Part shown: positions 14,991-22,681 of the stretch, piece by piece
How the letters are laid out: each line of letters opens with the position of its first letter
Numbering within the stretch: position 1 is the stretch's first letter
Origin: UBA1433 sp964581565
Lineage (GTDB): Bacteria > Bacillota > Clostridia > Eubacteriales > UBA1433
DNA: 64,000 bases
Reading direction: 5' to 3'
Assembly: GCA_964581565.1 (NCBI GenBank)
Contig: CAZOOZ010000009.1
Coordinates: 37,439 to 101,438, forward strand
Made by a program: the position numbers and the translations under genes
The notes under the pieces: generated by a model
Databases searched by the model: none
Told to the model about the DNA's origin: nothing
The model's input: only the letters and a program-made list of their open reading frames with translations

Positions 14991-15913
14991 ATAAAACAGA
15001 TGGAAATATTTATTTGATAGCAAATATGTTAGCTGAAAACAGGCGGATAGATGCATATTTGTCTGAATATTTAAAGCAATACTCCCGAACATTTATAAAA
15101 AAAATTATAGATGACGGGGGTGTTTTTGTCGGTAATAATAGCATCAAAGCTTCTTATAAATTAAAAGAAGGCGACAGAATAAAAGTCGTCTTAAAGCAGC
15201 CCGAGAAGCTTCAAGCGATTGCCCAGAATATCAAGCTGGAAATCGTCTATGAAGATGATGATATTATTTTGATCAATAAACCGCAGGGAATGGTCGTGCA
15301 TCCCGCTGCCGGAAATTACGAAAACACACTTGTAAATGCATTATTATATCATTGTAAAGGAAGCCTTTCAGGGATTGGCGGAGTGATCAGGCCGGGGATT
15401 GTTCACCGAATTGATAAAGATACGACCGGTATAGTAGTTGCCGCGAAAAACGATGCCGCCCATCACTATTTAGCGCATCAATTCAAAACGCACAGCATTA
15501 CAAGAAATTATTATGCTATTGTGCATGGTGTTATAGAAGAAAATAAAGTGATTATTCAAGCACCTATCGGAAGAGACACCATAGATAGAAAAAAAATGAC
15601 GGTAACGGATAAGAATTCAAAATATGCCGAAACCATTTTTCGAATTTTACAGCGATACAGGGAATATACATTGGTGGATGCAGAGTTAAAAACAGGCCGT
15701 ACACATCAGATACGTGTCCATGCCTCTTATATTTTTCATCCAGTAGTCGGTGATAAGGTGTATGGGTATAAAAAGAAAAACCCTGATTTATCAGGGCAGC
15801 TTCTACATGCATATAAACTGGGATTTATTCATCCGCGTACGCAAGAGTATATGGAATTTTCAACGTCTCTGCCTCAAAGATTCCAAGATTTCATTGAAAC
15901 CTTAGATACTTAA
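14987..15913 (+). CDS. rluD: RluA/RluD family 23S rRNA pseudouridine synthase
   Basis: Converts uridine to pseudouridine in large-subunit rRNA. An N-terminal S4 domain (about residues 15-75: RRIDAYLSEYL) precedes the catalytic domain, where the catalytic Asp lies in GIVHRIDKDTTG. PQGMVVHPA, KTGRTHQIRVH and HPVVGDKVYG are further family marks. Length 308 is normal. It starts within the last codon of ylmH and its stop overlaps that of the convergent ktrA gene by four bases. Exact target positions cannot be told from sequence; RluD type is the best guess. Confidence 0.9.
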   Translation: MNKTDGNIYLIANMLAENRRIDAYLSEYLKQYSRTFIKKIIDDGGVFVGNNSIKASYKLKEGDRIKVVLKQPEKLQAIAQNIKLEIVYEDDDIILINKPQGMVVHPAAGNYENTLVNALLYHCKGSLSGIGGVIRPGIVHRIDKDTTGIVVAAKNDAAHHYLAHQFKTHSITRNYYAIVHGVIEENKVIIQAPIGRDTIDRKKMTVTDKNSKYAETIFRILQRYREYTLVDAELKTGRTHQIRVHASYIFHPVVGDKVYGYKKKNPDLSGQLLHAYKLGFIHPRTQEYMEFSTSLPQRFQDFIETLDT

Positions 15914-16563
15914 TCATTGCGCAAATTCTGTATTTGTTCTACTTCTCCAAGCACCAACAACTGGCTGTCGGGCCGAATGATTTCATCAGGCGAAGGGGAA
16001 ACGATAATATCATTTTTGTTTTTAATAAGCATAATCGTAATACCATATTTTTTTCTGATATTAATTTGAGCAATTGATTTACCCGCCCAAAGAGAAGGTG
16101 CCAATATTTCAGCTATTGAATGTTTGTCATCTAAATCAATCAATTCAAGCAGATTATCATTACACAGTTCGAGCGCCACGCGTTGTCCCATTTCAGTTTC
16201 GGGGAAATAGACTTTGCTTACACCGATTTTATATAAAATTTTTGCGTGTGATTCCGTATACGCTTTTGCATATATTTTAGGTATACCTAGTTCAATTGCG
16301 TTAAGAGCGGTAAGAAGGGAGGCGCTTATGTCTCTGGCCAGTGCTACGATGACAACGTCCATATTGCTGATGCCGATCGCTTTAAGTGCTGCAATATCTG
16401 ACCCGTCTGCTTGGACAGCATAAGTGACACTGGGGCTGATTGATTTAACGACTTCCTCGTTTAAATCCACTGCGAGCACATCGTGACTTGAGTTATATAA
16501 TTCCGTCGCCAAGCTGGTGCCGAATCTTCCAAGGCCTATGACTCCAAATTGTTGTTTTTTCAT
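15910..16563 (-). CDS. ktrA: Potassium uptake regulatory subunit (KtrA/TrkA family)
   Basis: Cytoplasmic gating subunit of a K+ channel-like transporter. The N-terminal RCK_N domain has the nucleotide-binding GLGRFGTSLATEL followed by the acidic VDLNEE; the C-terminal RCK_C domain (about residues 135-217) would bind ligands such as c-di-AMP or ATP. With 217 residues and a single RCK unit it fits KtrA rather than the doubled TrkA. It begins 12 bases behind ktrB with AGGAGA ahead of the ATG, and its end overlaps that of rluD by four bases. Confidence 0.93.
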   Translation of the reverse strand: MKKQQFGVIGLGRFGTSLATELYNSSHDVLAVDLNEEVVKSISPSVTYAVQADGSDIAALKAIGISNMDVVIVALARDISASLLTALNAIELGIPKIYAKAYTESHAKILYKIGVSKVYFPETEMGQRVALELCNDNLLELIDLDDKHSIAEILAPSLWAGKSIAQINIRKKYGITIMLIKNKNDIIVSPSPDEIIRPDSQLLVLGEVEQIQNLRND

Positions 16564-16575
16564 ATTTTTATTCTC

Positions 16576-17922
16576 CTAACCTAGTAATAAATCACCCTCG
16601 GGGTATTGATAAGTACCCTCTGGTGTGCTGGTGTTTTTGGACAATGCAAGCGCAATCGTCAGTGGCCCGAGACGTCCGATAAACATAGCGGTTGTAAGTA
16701 GTATTTTGCCTGTTGTTGATAGCGTGGGAGTAATTCCCATACTTAACCCAACGGTACCGAAAGCCGAAAATACTTCGAAGACAATATCTCTCATTGATGC
16801 ATCTTCCGTAACAGACAATGCGAATATATAACATATTATTAAAATGATTGTAAACACAGCTATCGTAATTGCTTTTTTTAATAAGTTTTGAGTGATTCTT
16901 TTATGAAAAATATTAATACTTTCTCTGCCTCGTATCCAAGAATAGACGGTAATAAGCAGGACAGACAGTGTGGTTGTTTTTATCCCGCCCGCTGTTGAAC
17001 CCGGAGAGCCGCCTATAAACATTAAAATGATGAATAACAGGATCGTGCCTCCTGTCAGAGAACTCACATTAAGCGTATTAAAACCTGCGGTTCTAGGTGT
17101 GATGGCATTAAAGAAAGCTTGGGTTACTTTGTCGGAAATACTAAGCGAACCAAACGTATCCGGATTATTATATTCAAATAGCAATATCAAAACAGCAGCT
17201 AAGATAATTAATATTGTTGTAGCAGATAAAACTAATTTAGAATGAAATGAAAGTGATTTTAAATTTTTCCTTTTTATGATTAAGTCTTCCATAACAAAAA
17301 AACCTAAACCGCCTATAACAATTAAAAACATGGTCACGATAAGAACAAAAGGATTAGATACATAAGAGGTCAGACTTGAAAAATTACCCATGATATCAAA
17401 GCCCGCATTACAAAAAGCAGATATCGAGTGAAAGATACTTACGCCGATTCCTTTCATTACTCCAAGCTGCGGTATAAAAGTAAACATAAGTAAAACAGCG
17501 CCTATGAACTCGGTCGTAAAAGTAAAAACAAGTATGTGTTTTGTGATACGTACAACGCCTCCGGTTTGTGCAAAATTATAAGAATCTTTCAATGTAACTC
17601 TATTTTGAATAGTTATTTTTTTACGTGTTAAGAGCAGTACAAAGGTTACCAGACTCATGAAGCCTATGCCGCCTGTTTGAATTAAAAGCAATATAACAAT
17701 TTTACCGAATACGGACCAGTGGATGCCTGTATCCAAGACAACAAGACCGGTAACGCATACAGAAGAGGTAGAGGTAAAAATACAGTCTATAATGGGTGTA
17801 TACGAGTGGTTGCTTGATGAAATAGGCATAGAGAGCAGAATGCTGCCAAGCAGTATAAGAGATAAAAACCCAAATACCAATTTTTTTGAAGTTGAAGAAT
17901 GTTTTTTTAATGGTTTTTTCAT
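16576..17922 (-). CDS. ktrB: Potassium uptake membrane subunit (KtrB/TrkH family)
   Basis: Membrane pore subunit of the Ktr K+ uptake system, with four pseudo-repeats each holding a selectivity-filter segment: SVCVTGLVV near residue 55, later HSISAFCNAGFDIMGN, NAITPRTAGFNTL and the last near VFEVFSAFGTVGLSMG. The 448-residue length matches KtrB. The ATG at 17922 follows GGAGAGA. It leads a two-gene operon with ktrA under its own promoter at 17949-17977. Confidence 0.95.
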   Translation of the reverse strand: MKKPLKKHSSTSKKLVFGFLSLILLGSILLSMPISSSNHSYTPIIDCIFTSTSSVCVTGLVVLDTGIHWSVFGKIVILLLIQTGGIGFMSLVTFVLLLTRKKITIQNRVTLKDSYNFAQTGGVVRITKHILVFTFTTEFIGAVLLMFTFIPQLGVMKGIGVSIFHSISAFCNAGFDIMGNFSSLTSYVSNPFVLIVTMFLIVIGGLGFFVMEDLIIKRKNLKSLSFHSKLVLSATTILIILAAVLILLFEYNNPDTFGSLSISDKVTQAFFNAITPRTAGFNTLNVSSLTGGTILLFIILMFIGGSPGSTAGGIKTTTLSVLLITVYSWIRGRESINIFHKRITQNLLKKAITIAVFTIILIICYIFALSVTEDASMRDIVFEVFSAFGTVGLSMGITPTLSTTGKILLTTAMFIGRLGPLTIALALSKNTSTPEGTYQYPEGDLLLG

Positions 17923-17948
17923 GACGATCTCTCCATTGTATTCAAGCC

Positions 17949-17977
17949 ATATTAACGTTTTCTTGTAAAAAAGTCAA
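17949..17977 (-). promoter_or_regulatory. Promoter of ktrB-ktrA
   Basis: Minus strand: TTGACT, 17-base spacer, TAATAT. It begins transcription about 20 bases before the ktrB start. No c-di-AMP riboswitch fits in the short leader. Confidence 0.7.
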
Positions 17978-18004
17978 TTAAATTCACTGCCGGACAGCTC
18001 GAAT

Positions 18005-19720
18005 TCAGATTGTCTTAAGCGATTTAATCAATGTTTCATCCGGTGTTATATATAAGGTCGAATAATGTGTATATGTTACTTTCCCCGGCGGCGCATTTCT
18101 TATCTTGCGTACATAAGAAATAGTGGTATAATCCACGGGAACATTTTGGCTGTTTCTAGCTTTAGAAAAAAAGGCGCTTAAATTGGCGGCTTCCAGTATT
18201 GTATTTTTAGGAACTTGTTTTGCATTTGTTTTTATAATGACATGAGAGCCGGCAATGATCTTTGTATGCAGCCAGATATCTTGTTTCTTGGCAAATTTAT
18301 GGGTTAGGTATTCGTTTTGTTTATCATTTTTACCGACATATATGTCAAAACCATCTGATGAAATAAAATGATGCGGCATAGATATAGTCTGATGTTGTCT
18401 TGCCTTAAATTCTTTGATATAGCCTTGTGATTTGAGCAGTTCAAGCACTTCATCTATCTCATCGGCCGTTGTACTCTGTGTTGCATAATAAAGCTGATCC
18501 GTTAAAAAAGAGAGCTCATTTTTAGATGCTTCTGCTTGTTTTTCAAGATGTGAGATTGCATTTTTTAATTTCTTATATTTTTTAAAATATTTTTCTGCAT
18601 TTTCAAATACAGTTAAATTCTTATCAAGTGGAATGTTTACAATGCTGTTATTGTCATTAAAAATATTAACGGCATTATAAGAAGAAACTCCGTTTTTGAT
18701 ATCATAACTGTAGGTAAGTAAAAGTTGCCCGAATATGTTATAGTCTTCGTTTTTTTCGCTCTCAGATAATTCTTTATTAATTTTAACCAATTTATTATCG
18801 GAGCGTTTTATAAGCGGAGTTAGAACCGAGCGGATTAAATTCATTTTTTGTTTTAGATTTGTTTGAATAAGTATACTATCATAAAATGAAGTACATAAAT
18901 CAAGTATATTGGTGTACACATATAAAATAATGGTATGATCCTGATAATCATATAAATTGAAAAAATATAAATCTTTATAAATTTTATTTTTTTCAAAAAT
19001 AAAATATTGTTCTGGTTGAGTTAATGATTTTTTTATAGCATTAAAAAGAGCAGAGAGCCACTGCGGATCAGAGAGAGATATATTTGATAAGATATATTGT
19101 GCATATGCATTGCTGGCACCGTCGATAATGCGTACAATGGCATCTTTTAGCTCTAGATCAAACGATTGCATTGCATTTTCAAATTCATTTCTTTGCATTG
19201 TATACGGATTGAGTTTATCACTGGGCGGCATCTTATAAATTTGCTTAGGCAAAATCAAACGAACAGAGCTTTTTGAGGAGTCTATTTTTTTAATGCTGTC
19301 GATAATAAGCAAAAATTCATCAGCAAGAATGATATTTGCGTTTTTACCCGTAAGTTCACATATCAAATATCGTGTGCGTAAATCTCCAATTTCGTCTGCC
19401 TGTTCTATCTCAAAAGTCAGTATTCTATCATGTGCGTTTTGTGTAATTTTTTTTATTTTTCCACTTGATATATGTTTTCTCAGCAGCATGCAAAACGAGG
19501 AAGGAGAAATAGGATTATCTTCATTTTGTTTTGTGAAACATATATGAGGATACAAGCTGTCGGCACAGATTCGTAGCTTCATTGAGCCATGACCGGCAGC
19601 ATATATTTCAAATAAAATATGGTAAGCATAAGGTTGATAAACTTTGCTTATTCTGGCGTTCGTCAATACTTCATTCAATTCGGCGCATAAAAATCCAGTC
19701 ATAAAACCATCAAAGGGCAT
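18005..19720 (-). CDS. rqcH: RqcH/NFACT protein, ribosome-associated quality control factor
   Basis: RqcH binds large subunits blocked by peptidyl-tRNA and adds C-terminal alanine tails that mark the chain for degradation. The N-terminal NFACT-N domain carries the Asp98-Arg99 pair (AHDRI) needed for tRNA recruitment; a helical middle region follows (about 370-450), then the NFACT-R domain with DIYVGKNDKQNEYLTHKFA, DIWLHTKIIAGSHVII and PPGKVTYTHYSTLYI. I start at 19720 (MPFDGF), which has AGAGGTG at good spacing; the ATG at 19729 is too close to it. 571 residues is typical. Confidence 0.94.
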   Translation of the reverse strand: MPFDGFMTGFLCAELNEVLTNARISKVYQPYAYHILFEIYAAGHGSMKLRICADSLYPHICFTKQNEDNPISPSSFCMLLRKHISSGKIKKITQNAHDRILTFEIEQADEIGDLRTRYLICELTGKNANIILADEFLLIIDSIKKIDSSKSSVRLILPKQIYKMPPSDKLNPYTMQRNEFENAMQSFDLELKDAIVRIIDGASNAYAQYILSNISLSDPQWLSALFNAIKKSLTQPEQYFIFEKNKIYKDLYFFNLYDYQDHTIILYVYTNILDLCTSFYDSILIQTNLKQKMNLIRSVLTPLIKRSDNKLVKINKELSESEKNEDYNIFGQLLLTYSYDIKNGVSSYNAVNIFNDNNSIVNIPLDKNLTVFENAEKYFKKYKKLKNAISHLEKQAEASKNELSFLTDQLYYATQSTTADEIDEVLELLKSQGYIKEFKARQHQTISMPHHFISSDGFDIYVGKNDKQNEYLTHKFAKKQDIWLHTKIIAGSHVIIKTNAKQVPKNTILEAANLSAFFSKARNSQNVPVDYTTISYVRKIRNAPPGKVTYTHYSTLYITPDETLIKSLKTI

Positions 19721-19782
19721 GGCATTCACCTCTAATGTATTTTAACATAGATTGTAAATTTTGGTTATCATTTTAAGAAATA

Positions 19783-19811
19783 TTGGATGTGGCAAAATTA
19801 TGTGATATAAT
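19783..19811 (+). promoter_or_regulatory. Promoter of the dapF operon
   Basis: TTGGAT, 17-base spacer, TATAAT, with TG one base ahead of the -10 box (extended -10). It lies 34 bases ahead of the dapF start and is the only strong promoter seen before the long dapF-thiN block. Confidence 0.75.
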
Positions 19812-19844
19812 GTAATGAAACTTTTTATTTGTTACGAGGCGTTT

Positions 19845-20684
19845 ATGGATTTTCATAAAATGCATGGATTAAAAAATGATTTTATTGTGATTAATAATCT
19901 CTGCAATAATATCACACTTTCCGGCGAACAGATAGCTTTTTTGTGCGAGAGAAAGGCCGGTATAGGAGCGGATGGACTTATATTAGTATCTGCTGCCTTG
20001 GAATTTGCGGATGTGGTTATGGATTATTATAACAGCGATGGATCGATTGCCGAAATATGCGGTAATGGTTTGAGATGCACCGCCAAATATGCATTTGACC
20101 AAAAAATTGCGGCGATGCGGACAATAGCTATACAATCAAATAATAAAATATATAAAGCTGTAATAGAAGAGCTTGACAGCAAAGGTCAGGCGAATATAAT
20201 TAGTGTCAATATGGGCAGTGCTATTTTCGAAAAAACAAAAATTCCGGTAGATATCAAACAAGATGCTGCATTTGATATAAAAGTCAATATAGAAGGGAAA
20301 GATATAGCGTTTTCTGCTGTGGCTATGCCAAATCCGCATGCAGTTATTCTTGTAGATAATATCGACTATAATTATATTCGAAAAATTGGCTCAAAACTGC
20401 AAAACCATAGTCTCTTTCCGCAAAAAGCGAACATTAATTTTGCTAAAGTAAATTCGCGTAGCGATATTAATTTAGTGACATATGAAAGAGGAGTAGGCAT
20501 CACGCATGCATGCGGCAGCGGAGCCTGTGCAACCGGCATTGTTTTAAATAAAAAAGGGCTTGCAGAACGGAATATGACAATTCATATGCGAGGCGGAGAT
20601 TTATACATACAAATCGAAGATAATGAAGATATAACAATGTCTGGGCAGGCGGCAACAGTATATAAAGGCGAAATTGATATTTAA
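19845..20684 (+). CDS. dapF: Diaminopimelate epimerase
   Basis: Interconverts LL- and meso-diaminopimelate for lysine and peptidoglycan synthesis. Two catalytic cysteines are visible: in SIAEICGNGLRC and in HACGSGACATG. The N-terminal MHGLKNDFIVIN and PNPHAVILVDNID are also family marks. I begin at ATG 19845, which has GAGG upstream and follows the promoter; the earlier in-frame ATG at 19815 lies only four bases past the -10 box. This gives 279 residues, the normal size. First gene of the block that runs to thiN. Confidence 0.95.
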   Translation: MDFHKMHGLKNDFIVINNLCNNITLSGEQIAFLCERKAGIGADGLILVSAALEFADVVMDYYNSDGSIAEICGNGLRCTAKYAFDQKIAAMRTIAIQSNNKIYKAVIEELDSKGQANIISVNMGSAIFEKTKIPVDIKQDAAFDIKVNIEGKDIAFSAVAMPNPHAVILVDNIDYNYIRKIGSKLQNHSLFPQKANINFAKVNSRSDINLVTYERGVGITHACGSGACATGIVLNKKGLAERNMTIHMRGGDLYIQIEDNEDITMSGQAATVYKGEIDI

Positions 20685-20703
20685 AGGATGGATTATATAG
20701 ACG

Positions 20704-21579
20704 ATGAATAGTATGACGGGGTTCGGTAGAGGCGAATATGCAAATGAACAGTTTATGATTACGGTGGAAATAAAAACAGTCAATCATAGATATAAGGATT
20801 TTTTTATCAAAATGCCCAAGCAATTCAATTGTTTTGAAGATAGGCTCAGAGCACTCATTAGTCAAAAAATACTGCGCGGCAGAATCGAAGTATATGTCGG
20901 CATCAAATTTTTGAAAGACAAACCGGTCAATATTTATCTCGATGCTTCTCTTGCGAAGCAATATTATGATCTTCTAAATCAAATAGGCGATATGTTTATC
21001 GACATTGAGAAAGATATTAAAATCAGTAATATAGCAAGATTTCCGGATATTATCAAGAGCGATGAAAATACGGAAAAATACATAGAACTCTGGGAGTATG
21101 TAAAAATTGCGGCGGAAGATGCGGTGATGATGTTATGCGCAGCAAGACAGCGTGAAGGCGCACAATTGAAAAATGATATAATAAGCAAGTGTGAAGACGC
21201 AAAATCACTGTTGCAAAAAGTAGAAAAAGAAGCCGACAGCATACCGCAAGCATGTGAGGCAAAAATAAATGAGGTGTTGACTCGCTATGATATTAAAGAG
21301 ATAGATGCAAACCGCCTTGCGGCAGAAATTGCATTTTTAGCTGAAAGAGCAAGTATAGATGAGGAGATAACAAGGCTGAAGACACATATTCAGGCTTTGG
21401 AAGATACACTGGAATGTAAAAATGATATTGGCAGAAAGCTGGATTTTATCCTGCAGGAAATGAACAGGGAAGCAAATACAATCGCTTCAAAATCAAATAG
21501 TGCGAGTATTAGTATGAACGTGGTCGACATAAAAAGCGATATAGAAAAAATCAGGGAACAAATTCAAAATATAGAATAG
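20704..21579 (+). CDS. yicC: YicC/YloC family endoribonuclease
   Basis: YicC-family proteins were long annotated as stress proteins and are now known to act as endoribonucleases. The N-terminus is diagnostic (MNSMTGFGRGEY, then EIKTVNHRYKDFFIKMP), as are the C-terminal DUF1732 motifs RLAAEIAFLAERASIDEEI, GRKLDFILQEMNREANTI and SMNVVDIKSDIEKIREQ. Length 291 is typical. It lies 19 bases after dapF and 7 bases before remA, the usual Bacillota arrangement (yloC-remA-gmk-rpoZ). The ribosome binding site is weak. Confidence 0.95.
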   Translation: MNSMTGFGRGEYANEQFMITVEIKTVNHRYKDFFIKMPKQFNCFEDRLRALISQKILRGRIEVYVGIKFLKDKPVNIYLDASLAKQYYDLLNQIGDMFIDIEKDIKISNIARFPDIIKSDENTEKYIELWEYVKIAAEDAVMMLCAARQREGAQLKNDIISKCEDAKSLLQKVEKEADSIPQACEAKINEVLTRYDIKEIDANRLAAEIAFLAERASIDEEITRLKTHIQALEDTLECKNDIGRKLDFILQEMNREANTIASKSNSASISMNVVDIKSDIEKIREQIQNIE

Positions 21580-21586
21580 GTGATGT

Positions 21587-21835
21587 ATGATATTTTTAAA
21601 TATTGGGTTCGGAAATTTAGTAAACGGAGAAAAAATCATAGCGATCATATCACCTGAATCTGCGCCTTCAAGACGAGTAATCAGTGAAGCAAAAAAATCG
21701 GGTAACTTAATAGACGCTACGCAAGGAAGAAAAACACGAGCTGTTGTTATTATGGAAAATCATGATGTTGTATTATCTGCTGTGATGCCGGATACGATAA
21801 TGTCAAGAAATTTCAGGGGAGAAAAAAGTGAATAG
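21587..21835 (+). CDS. remA: RemA family regulator (DUF370)
   Basis: RemA is a small ring-forming DNA-binding protein that in B. subtilis activates matrix and osmoprotection genes. The 82-residue sequence matches throughout: NIGFGNLVNGEKIIAIISP, APSRRVISEAKKSGNLIDAT, GRKTRAVVIMENHDVVLSA. It overlaps gmk by eight bases, so the two are translationally coupled. Confidence 0.95.
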   Translation: MIFLNIGFGNLVNGEKIIAIISPESAPSRRVISEAKKSGNLIDATQGRKTRAVVIMENHDVVLSAVMPDTIMSRNFRGEKSE

Positions 21836-22436
21836 AGGAAAATTAATCGTAGTATCGGGGCCCAGCGGGGCGGGGAAAAGTACCATTTGTCAAAGGGCGG
21901 TGACTTGCGGTGATTGTTATTTATCTATTTCGGCAACTACGCGAAAACCAAGGATAGGCGAAGATCATTCGAATTATTTATTCTTGAGCGAAGAAGAGTT
22001 TGTAAAAAGAATAAATAAAAATGAATTTTTGGAATATGCTTGTGTGCATGGCAATTACTATGGAACATTAAAACAACCTGTATTTGAAAAAATGAATTTG
22101 GGCATAAATGTTATATTGGAAATTGATGTACAAGGCAGTATGTTAATAAAAGATATTTATCCCGACTGCGAGATGATTTTTGTGTTGCCGCCGTCACTCG
22201 CGGAATTAAAGAAAAGACTTTCCGCGAGAAAAACGGAAACCGTACAGCAATATAGCATGCGTTTAAAAAATGCAGTCAAAGAGATCGGAATGGCCGATAA
22301 ATACGATTTTTTGGTAATAAACGATAAAGTAGAAAATGCGGTTGAAGATATTAAGGATATTATAAAAATAATCAATAGAAAAATGAAATATAATATGTAT
22401 TTCATTAATTTATTTTTAAATGAGGAGGAATTTTAA
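21828..22436 (+). CDS. gmk: Guanylate kinase
   Basis: Phosphorylates GMP to GDP. The P-loop is VSGPSGAGKSTI at the N-terminus, followed by SATTRKPRIGEDHSNYLFL and the lid segment RLSARKTE. It starts with GTG at 21828 inside the end of remA, with AGGGGAG upstream, and its stop shares one base with the start of rpoZ (TAATG). Length 202 is typical. Confidence 0.96.
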   Translation: MNRGKLIVVSGPSGAGKSTICQRAVTCGDCYLSISATTRKPRIGEDHSNYLFLSEEEFVKRINKNEFLEYACVHGNYYGTLKQPVFEKMNLGINVILEIDVQGSMLIKDIYPDCEMIFVLPPSLAELKKRLSARKTETVQQYSMRLKNAVKEIGMADKYDFLVINDKVENAVEDIKDIIKIINRKMKYNMYFINLFLNEEEF

Positions 22437-22630
22437 TGATAAAGCCATCTATAGGAGAATTACTTAAAAAGGTAGACAATAAATATTCATTGATTTATGT
22501 AGCGGCTAACAGAGCGAGAGAACTGATTAACGGGGATGAGACACTTGCAGAAGAGACGGAACTCAACGCTGTCAGCACTGCAGTCAGTGAAATCATGGAC
22601 GATAAAATCACGTATCACTACAAACAATAA
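22436..22630 (+). CDS. rpoZ: RNA polymerase omega subunit
   Basis: Small RNA polymerase assembly subunit. The 64-residue sequence has the omega pattern: MIKPSIGELLKKVDNKYSL, then IYVAANRARELI. The ATG shares one base with the stop of gmk and sits behind GAGGAGG at the gmk end. Its position after gmk is conserved. Confidence 0.93.
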   Translation: MIKPSIGELLKKVDNKYSLIYVAANRARELINGDETLAEETELNAVSTAVSEIMDDKITYHYKQ

Positions 22631-22640
22631 TAATGAAATG

Positions 22641-22656
22641 GCGTACTAAAGTACGC
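22641..22656 (+). repeat. Short hairpin between rpoZ and priA
   Basis: GCGTAC and GTACGC pair around TAAA. No T-run follows, so it is not a convincing terminator; the operon probably continues into priA. Confidence 0.35.
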
Positions 22657-22681
22657 TGTTGTCATTCATGGTGAAAAATAA

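Noticed and set aside
15783..15798. Perfect hairpin CCCTGA/TCAGGG near the end of rluD
   Set aside because: It lies inside the conserved coding sequence and has no T-run; chance palindrome.
17923..17948. c-di-AMP (ydaO-type) riboswitch ahead of ktrB
   Set aside because: The promoter lies within about 30 bases of the start codon, so there is no space for one.
20500..20961. 153-residue frame opposite dapF and yicC
   Set aside because: It spans two well-supported genes and has no recognisable motif.
22641..22656. Hairpin after rpoZ as a terminator
   Set aside because: The stem is only six pairs and is followed by mixed sequence, not T; priA follows in the same direction.
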